From positions 1-11,273 of the forward strand of contig JABVXU010001049.1 in assembly GCA_013365365.1 (NCBI GenBank): 11,273 nucleotides of DNA, written 5' to 3'. Of the stretch, positions 6,637 through 11,273 are shown one piece after another. A program made the position numbers and the translations under genes. Numbering within the stretch: the stretch's first letter is position 1; every line of letters begins with the position of its first letter. Source of the stretch: Cruorifilaria tuberocauda. Its lineage: Eukaryota > Nematoda > Chromadorea > Rhabditida > Onchocercidae. The notes under the pieces were generated by a model. The model saw only the letters and a program-made list of their open reading frames with translations. It ran no database searches and was not told the origin of the DNA.

Positions 6637-8375
6637 CTAAAATTAATTTTTCAAAATTTTCTAAAAAACGTTTTTTTTTTCAGTATAAATTATAATTTAT
6701 TAAATTTTCCTGATTAGATTCATGAATTTATCAATTTGAAATCATACCGTTTCTGTTTACATAATGCAAATTGTTGTTTATTTTCCTCACTGAAGCAAAC
6801 CAATTGCGTATATTCAATTCCGGTTAAATTATTACAATAACGAACGGATGATGTAACAGCCTATTTTAAGAATTGATAAGTAAATTTACTTAAGTGAATT
6901 TATTCAAGTAATTTACTTAATTTATTTAAGTTAGTGATAAGTACATATTTAAATGAATTTACTTATTTACTCATTTATTATTTACCATTTCTTTTTTCTT
7001 CTCTATCAAATTATTTTTTCACCTGTTTACTTATTAAGATATTTTTAAGCTAACTTTAAACTTTACTCATACATTTGACAATTTATTTATAAATTATAAA
7101 CTTTCTAAATGCTTTTTACTGAATAGATAATTAATTTCTTACTCGAGCATAAATTGCTGATTCACTCAATACGGTTATAACGGACGGAGAAACCGGTAGA
7201 GTATCACTTTCCACTGTATTATTTTCCGGATTATCACGTACCTGATAGCAATAACGCAAATTATCATTTTCATCCTTGCTAACAACCTCATCCTTCTCAC
7301 ATCGTATTTGCCGGCTAACCTGAAATTAATTTTTTGAATATTTTTAAGTTAAAATTTTTAAATTGGTTTTTTACGATCGGTAAATTTATTTTTATTTCAA
7401 TTTATTTCCTGAAAAAAAAAAAAATTACCTGTATTAATGCAAAACCATTATTACATACAGCTACTCGAAGTATATTAACAATTTGATCACACGTCAAACG
7501 GCGTACGTCAATACCATTCACTTTCAGTATTTGATCACCTTTGTAGAGTATTTTTGACTGTAACACGTGGAAAATAGCGAAAGTATCGAATATAACAGCT
7601 ACTAGACTGATATGATATGAGGACTGATAAGAGTATTCGAAGGATGCAAATGATAATATTCATTCCGGATCAGTTTTAGCATAAAGTTTACTTAAATTTA
7701 AACTATATTCAAATATTACTTTTTAAAGCTTACAATTTAAGACTATAATCTTGGTAATTTAGAATATAAAGTATAATCTAAGTCTAGGTAAAATATTATT
7801 ATTAATTATTATCATCAAGTTTAAGACTGATCTTCTTATCATTAGTATCATTATTAAATTTAAGACTAATTTTCTAATTCATAATTTCTGTTCATTTTTG
7901 TTTACAACTATGAAATCGGAAAAACAGAAAGTAAAAATTAACCTGATTAGGCTAATTAATGTCATGATTATTTTTTGTTTTATTATCATGATATGACAAA
8001 AAATGATATGATATGATAAGATACGATAAAAAAATGATATGATATGATATGATAAGATATGTGATAAAAATTTGGAATAAATGATAAAAATTTTGAATGA
8101 TAAAATAATATGTGAGTAAATGGGATTATATATTTTTTTACTTTCATTATTGATTTTAATCATAAATAACAAATCGATTATTGATTACCAATATGCAATA
8201 CCTGTTTTGATTTTTTATTGACGTACTGTACGAAGACGCCACGTGTTTTACTTCCACCTAACCGGAAAGCTAACGCACCACTGATAGAACAATCCGGTTC
8301 CAATCGTATTTCCTGTTCCCTTTCACTATTTTCACTTTCGTCAAATTCATCAGTTAATAAATTTGTAATATTCAT
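6513..8375 (-). CDS. Single-PDZ-domain protein, five-exon gene model (238 aa)
   Basis: Exons on the minus strand at 8202-8375, 7429-7557, 7143-7319, 6748-6860 and 6513-6636 join in phases 0, 0, 0 and 2 and give 717 nt with one stop. Residues about 22-106 form a PDZ domain: G-A-L-A-F at 33-37 stands at the usual GLGF loop, followed by GVFVQYV, then GDQILKVNG at 65-73 and LTCDQIVNILR at 79-89, closing with FALIQVSR. PDZ domains are known to bind C-terminal tails of partner proteins and to scaffold complexes under membranes or at junctions; the partner here is unknown. The start of helix B, often His in class I domains, is Cys81, so the ligand class is unclear. Residues 1-25 are acidic. Residues 107-238 match nothing I recognise and include several cysteines near the end. 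No signal peptide or membrane segment is seen. Other 3' ends are possible (see exons at 5774, 3858 and 1580). The PDZ call is firm; the full gene model is less so. Confidence 0.8.
6748..6860 (-). CDS. Exon 4 of the PDZ gene, function unknown
   Basis: This exon encodes 37 codons plus two bases, entering in phase 0 at AAAATAG|GCT and leaving in phase 2 at ACG|GTATGA. The peptide runs from AVTSSVRYCNN through EYTQLVCFSEENKQQF to ALCKQK. Coding character rests on the open frame, richness in charged and aromatic residues, and agreement with exon 3. The acceptor is weaker than those of exons 2 and 3. Without splicing, the frame stops nine codons beyond the donor. Confidence 0.65.
6861..7142 (-). 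other. Intron 3 of the PDZ gene
   Basis: 282 nt between donor A|GTAAGA and acceptor AAAATAG. It contains a run of variants of aatttacttaag and its reverse complement (about 6880-6970), which can pair locally. No coding is seen. Confidence 0.65.
7143..7319 (-). CDS. Exon 3: end of PDZ domain and linker
   Basis: This exon encodes 59 residues, with acceptor AATTTCAG and donor A|GTAAGA. The first residues, VSRQIRCEK, complete the last PDZ strand. The remainder is a polar, acidic linker with a Ser/Pro-rich patch (LPVSPSVI). An internal CAG|GTACGT at 7242/7241 is a second good donor in the same phase; using it would drop 33 residues without a frameshift. If the exon end is read through, a stop follows three codons later. 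Confidence 0.75.
7429..7557 (-). CDS. Exon 2: PDZ core
   Basis: This exon encodes 43 residues, phase 0 to phase 0, with acceptor TGTTACAG and donor CAG|GTAATT. It carries the most diagnostic PDZ segment, KGDQILKVNGIDVRRLT, then helix B (CDQIVNILR) and the start of the last strand (FALIQ). The motif spacing to exon 1 is normal for a PDZ domain, which supports joining them across the 644-nt intron. Confidence 0.88.
7558..8201 (-). other. Intron 1 of the PDZ gene, interrupts the PDZ domain
   Basis: 644 nt with GTATTG at the 5' end and TGTTACAG at the 3' end. It holds the gatat repeat at 7990-8062 and otherwise simple A+T-rich sequence. The long open frame across 7879-8172 on this strand is a by-product of that repeat. 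Confidence 0.7.
7990..8062. repeat. Imperfect (GATAT)n microsatellite
   Basis: tgatatgatatgataagata appears twice in slightly different form, separated by a short A-rich spacer, inside intron 1. Units are 5 bp with occasional point changes. Confidence 0.85.
8202..8375 (-). CDS. Exon 1: acidic N-terminus and first half of PDZ domain
   Basis: This exon encodes 58 residues from an ATG at 8375. It starts with an acidic stretch (TDEFDESENSEREQE), then the carboxylate-binding loop GALAF and strand FRLGG, and ends in phase 0 at CAG followed by GTATTG. The frame is also open for 17 nt upstream of the ATG, back to an acceptor-like TTGTAG. An upstream exon entering in phase 1 is therefore not excluded, but the ATG here is the simplest start. 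Confidence 0.8.
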
Positions 8376-8391
8376 TATTTTTTCCGTTTTT

Positions 8392-8399
8392 CCTACAAT
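8392..8399 (-). promoter_or_regulatory. Acceptor-like site just before the PDZ start codon
   Basis: Minus-strand AATTGTAG ends 17 nt before the ATG. In nematodes such a site close to the start codon often receives a trans-spliced leader. It could equally be the 3' end of an ordinary intron in the 5' UTR or of an intron after an earlier coding exon. No donor or upstream exon was found. Confidence 0.4.
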
Positions 8400-8583
8400 T
8401 TTAATTTAGATTTTCCACCGGAAATCAATTCATGATATTATTATCAATTTGATAAGCAAAATTTTTTGAAATTATCATCAGTGATCAATTATCATATTAT
8501 ATGAAAAGATTTGGAAAAAAAAAATGTCAATCCTTTCTTTACGCGTAACGTACGTAAGTGAATGTACAATTGAAGATAATCCT
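8400..8583. other. Upstream flank of the PDZ gene, no gene seen
   Basis: A+T-rich sequence between the acceptor-like site before the ATG and the partial exon 1 copy. No promoter motif could be assigned with confidence. Confidence 0.4.
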
Positions 8584-8621
8584 GTATTTCCTGTTCCCAT
8601 TTACTTTCACTTTCATCAAAT
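8584..8621 (-). pseudogene. Partial copy of PDZ exon 1
   Basis: The stretch 8584-8598 is identical to 8306-8320 of exon 1, and 8605-8621 matches 8330-8346 with one change. The middle part is 3 nt shorter and diverged. In the matching minus frame it reads FDESESKWEQEI, against FDESENSEREQEI in exon 1, so the frame is kept. There is no ATG in this frame after the upstream stop, and no convincing splice pair. It is probably a short decayed duplication lying about 275 bp upstream of its source; an alternative exon is less likely. Confidence 0.55.
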
Positions 8622-8716
8622 GGTATAACGTAAAATTTGACGTAAGATCAAAGTAAAATTCAACGTAAGAATCGTTTTTACGTTTGAAATTTAGTGAACG
8701 ATATTTGTGTTTATTA

Positions 8717-8798
8717 TTTTAGGCTAATAACTTTTTAGGCTAGGCTAATAAATGCAACCTTCTACAACCTTTTAGGCTTCTGATAATAAAATCAGAAG
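8717..8798. repeat. TTTTAGGCT direct repeats and adjoining hairpin
   Basis: TTTTAGGCT occurs at 8717-8725, 8733-8741 and 8770-8778, the first two continuing into (aggct)aataa. The last runs into a hairpin with arms CTTCTGAT and ATCAGAAG (8777-8784, 8791-8798) whose loop is AATAAA. The role is unknown. Confidence 0.65.
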
Positions 8799-9884
8799 GA
8801 AAGCAAAAAACGAAAAGTATTTTTCCTATTATGATAAGTTTTTTTATTATTGCTATTTTTTATCATGATAAATCGTGATAACAAAGTGATAATTCAGGAA
8901 AATAATCGAATTATAACGTTTGATTTATAAAAAAGTATATAAAAGTAAAAAAGTATTTTTATAAATAATAAAAAGTTTTTCGACGATTTAAATAGTTTTA
9001 AAAATTGCAGAATGATTGTTAATTTTTGATAAAAAGATAAAGCCATTTTTATCGAAATTTCATATAATCGATCAGAATCGATCGATGAAATGTATACGTA
9101 ATTGAAAATTGATAAAATCGATCAATCGATGAAATGTATACTTAATTCATACTTATCATTTAATTATAAATTAACAGATTACATTGCAATTAATATCAAA
9201 AATTGCAAAATCAAAAACTTATCAAAGTTTAATCTTTTTTCCTTACATAAATCTCCTTTAACTAAAATTTAATATGAAATATAAGTGAATTTTTTTTTCT
9301 TTAACTTTAACTTTCTCTAATTTTAATTTGAAATTAAAAAATTGCAGAAATTTTCATCGCCATTTTTAATTTTCAGATTTGATTTCAAATATGATTCAAA
9401 ATAATTCTTTCTATCATTCTTAACTTCTTCTAACTTTTAAATTGCTTAAATTAAAAATCAAAAATGATCATTTAAAAAAATTCAAAAATTCAAAAATATA
9501 AAAATTCAAAAATTCAAAACTGATAAACTGATCATTTAATTTTCATTAAAAAATTTCCTATTTAAATTTGAATTTCTCGTCTAAATGATACATGCAAATA
9601 TCTAAATAAAATTAAAATATAAATTAATAAATAATAAATATTGAGAAGTTATATTTGGAATTTAATGAATATAAAAATAAGTTTATTAAAAAAATATTAA
9701 CAGAAAAAATGAAAATGATTGTTTGAGCTTTAACTTAATAAATGATTCATATAAGCTTTAACTTTGCAATGAATTATGAAAAGCTCCATGGGAACGAATT
9801 AAGCTGTCACCATGAAGCACTGAAATTTAAAAAAAACCGAAGAAAGTAAATGCAACGTTCAGAGGAAAAAAAGAAATATAAAAA
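8799..9884. other. Non-coding stretch with short duplications
   Basis: The only clear structure is a duplicated block: 9066-9103 and 9116-9147 share atcgatgaaatgtatac flanked by cgatc words. Around 9475-9520 there are runs of attcaaaaa. No exon with good borders was found on either strand. Confidence 0.5.
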
Positions 9885-10450
9885 GGATAAATGACAAATT
9901 CGTCATCGTTATCACATCATCAAGTAAAGAAATATTAAATAGTAAATTACTAATTTATCATCGTTATCATAATATCAAATGATAAATTATAATAGTGATA
10001 ATGATAATTATTACGATTTTATATAGAATTCCGAACTCATCATCTCATTAATTTCAAATTAAAATTACAGAAAGTTAAAAAAAAAGAGAGAAAATTTCAC
10101 TTAAAAATTAAAGTTAGAGTAAGTTAAAGTTAAAGGGAAAAAAGTATTGAGTAATAAATTATAAAATCATTATCATTATCACGATGTTATTCAGAATTTC
10201 AAACTCATAATCGCTATCACAACATTAAGTGATACATTATAAATTCACCACCATGATCACGATTTTATATAGAATTCTAAACTCATCGTCGTTATCATTA
10301 TATTAGATTATAAATTATAAAATCATTATCATTATCACGATGTTATATAGAATTAGCAATTCATCATCCTTATCATAGTGTTAAGTGATAAGTTATAAAT
10401 TCATAATCATTATCCACCATCATCATCATCATCATCAATATCAGATGACA
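9885..10450. repeat. Degenerate minisatellite, about 78-bp unit
   Basis: Repeating blocks of tcattatcattatcacgat, ttatatagaatt and tcatcatcgttatca recur about every 78 bp. A 36-nt stretch at 10155-10190 is repeated exactly at 10311-10346, two units apart. The end grades into a (CAT)n run at 10418-10437 and attatt repeats to about 10505. Confidence 0.8.
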
Positions 10451-10505
10451 AATTATAAGTTTATTATTATTCATTATTATTAGTTTATTATTATTTATTA
10501 TTATT

Positions 10506-11273
10506 ATCAAATCATTTTATCATTTGTAATAGATTAAACATTAATATATTTGTTCAAAATTAAAATTTTGAAAAATTAATTCAAATTATTTGTTTTTGTT
10601 TTTATCAGAAAATTTATTTTAATTTTTGTTACTTTTAAATATTCCATAATTTTTGAACTATAATTAACTTTAATTTTACTAAAATATTTAATAAAATGAA
10701 AAAATGAAGTTAAAAAGTTAAAGTAATATTTAAAAAACAAAAATATTTTGCTATCAGCTAATGAATTTTATCAGCAAGATAAAAATCAATTGATAAAATA
10801 TAATAATTGAAATATATGAATTTGTGTTAGCAAAAAGATTAATCGTTTCATTTTTCTGCAAAAGTTTTTAAAATGCTTGAAAGTAGCAAACTCATTTGTT
10901 ATCAATTATCAATTATCATCCTCAATGCTCAAATCATTTGGTATGAAAACAAAATAATCAATCTCAATGGAAGAGGAAAATTGAATGATCTATGAATTGT
11001 GCTTGTTCTCAGAGATTAGCCTATGAAAGTTTCTTAAAACAAACTTAATTAATTCAATAGCTTAATAATTAATTACGATTTAAATGCTTTAATTATGCTA
11101 ATAAATTAAAAAAAAATTATTGCCAATACTTTGGTAAATTATTTTTAAACTTGTAAGGGATATTTTAAATTTAAATCGATTATTTTAATTAAATCAATTT
11201 TTTATTTTAATTATTTGAGCTTCGAAGATAAGATTAAATACAATCGAACAAAAAATTTTTTTTAATTATTAAT
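10506..11273. other. Non-coding right flank, nothing assigned
   Basis: A+T-rich sequence with no usable open frame or recognised repeat beyond short poly-A and attaatt runs. Confidence 0.5.

Noticed and set aside
7879..8172. 97-codon minus-strand frame
   Set aside because: It reads through intron 1 and its gatat repeat, giving YHIIS-type repeats with no coding character.
8218..8409. 63-codon plus-strand frame
   Set aside because: It is the antisense of PDZ exon 1, which has domain support.
9769..9849. Short plus-strand frame and an overlapping minus frame after TTAAATTTCAG
   Set aside because: Each is only about 20 codons, they overlap on opposite strands, and neither has a partner exon.
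1..11273. tRNA or rRNA genes
   Set aside because: No GGTTCGAATC-like T-arm with matching stems and no rRNA-like G+C-rich block were found.

Overview
This window looks like nuclear DNA of a small, very A+T-rich animal genome, most likely a nematode and possibly a filarial one. The grounds are a split gene with short A+T-rich introns, 3' splice sites of the TTTCAG/TTTTAG type, AATAAA signals placed as expected, and many decaying minisatellites. The species call is inference. Nothing bacterial, viral or CRISPR-like was seen, and no rRNA or tRNA was recognised.

All believable coding exons are on the minus strand. The best supported gene runs from 8375 down to 6513. Five exons (8202-8375, 7429-7557, 7143-7319, 6748-6860, 6513-6636) join with matching phases into a 238-residue protein. 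It has an acidic N-terminus, one PDZ domain split across exons 1, 2 and the start of 3, and a C-terminal half I do not recognise. A splice-acceptor-like site lies 17 nt before its ATG, and an AATAAA lies 34 nt after its stop.

Further left on the same strand are three more exon-like blocks. A terminal-looking exon at 5774-5893 enters in phase 0. An internal exon at 3858-4043 and a terminal exon at 1580-1706 fit each other in phase, and an AATAAA follows the latter. They could be alternative 3' ends of the PDZ gene, because the phases allow it, or parts of one or two separate genes. The sequence alone does not decide this.

The rest is non-coding. 1-360 holds decaying tandem repeats. 381-1157 holds a long inverted repeat with arms of about 250 bp. 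2045-2317 holds a palindromic 43-bp satellite. 3580-3748 holds a diverged 98-bp duplication. 4499-4606 may be a small relic of a BEL/Pao integrase. 5947-6365 and 9885-10450 hold further minisatellites. The stretch upstream of the PDZ gene (8400-11273) contains a partial copy of its first exon and simple repeats, but no gene that I can support.
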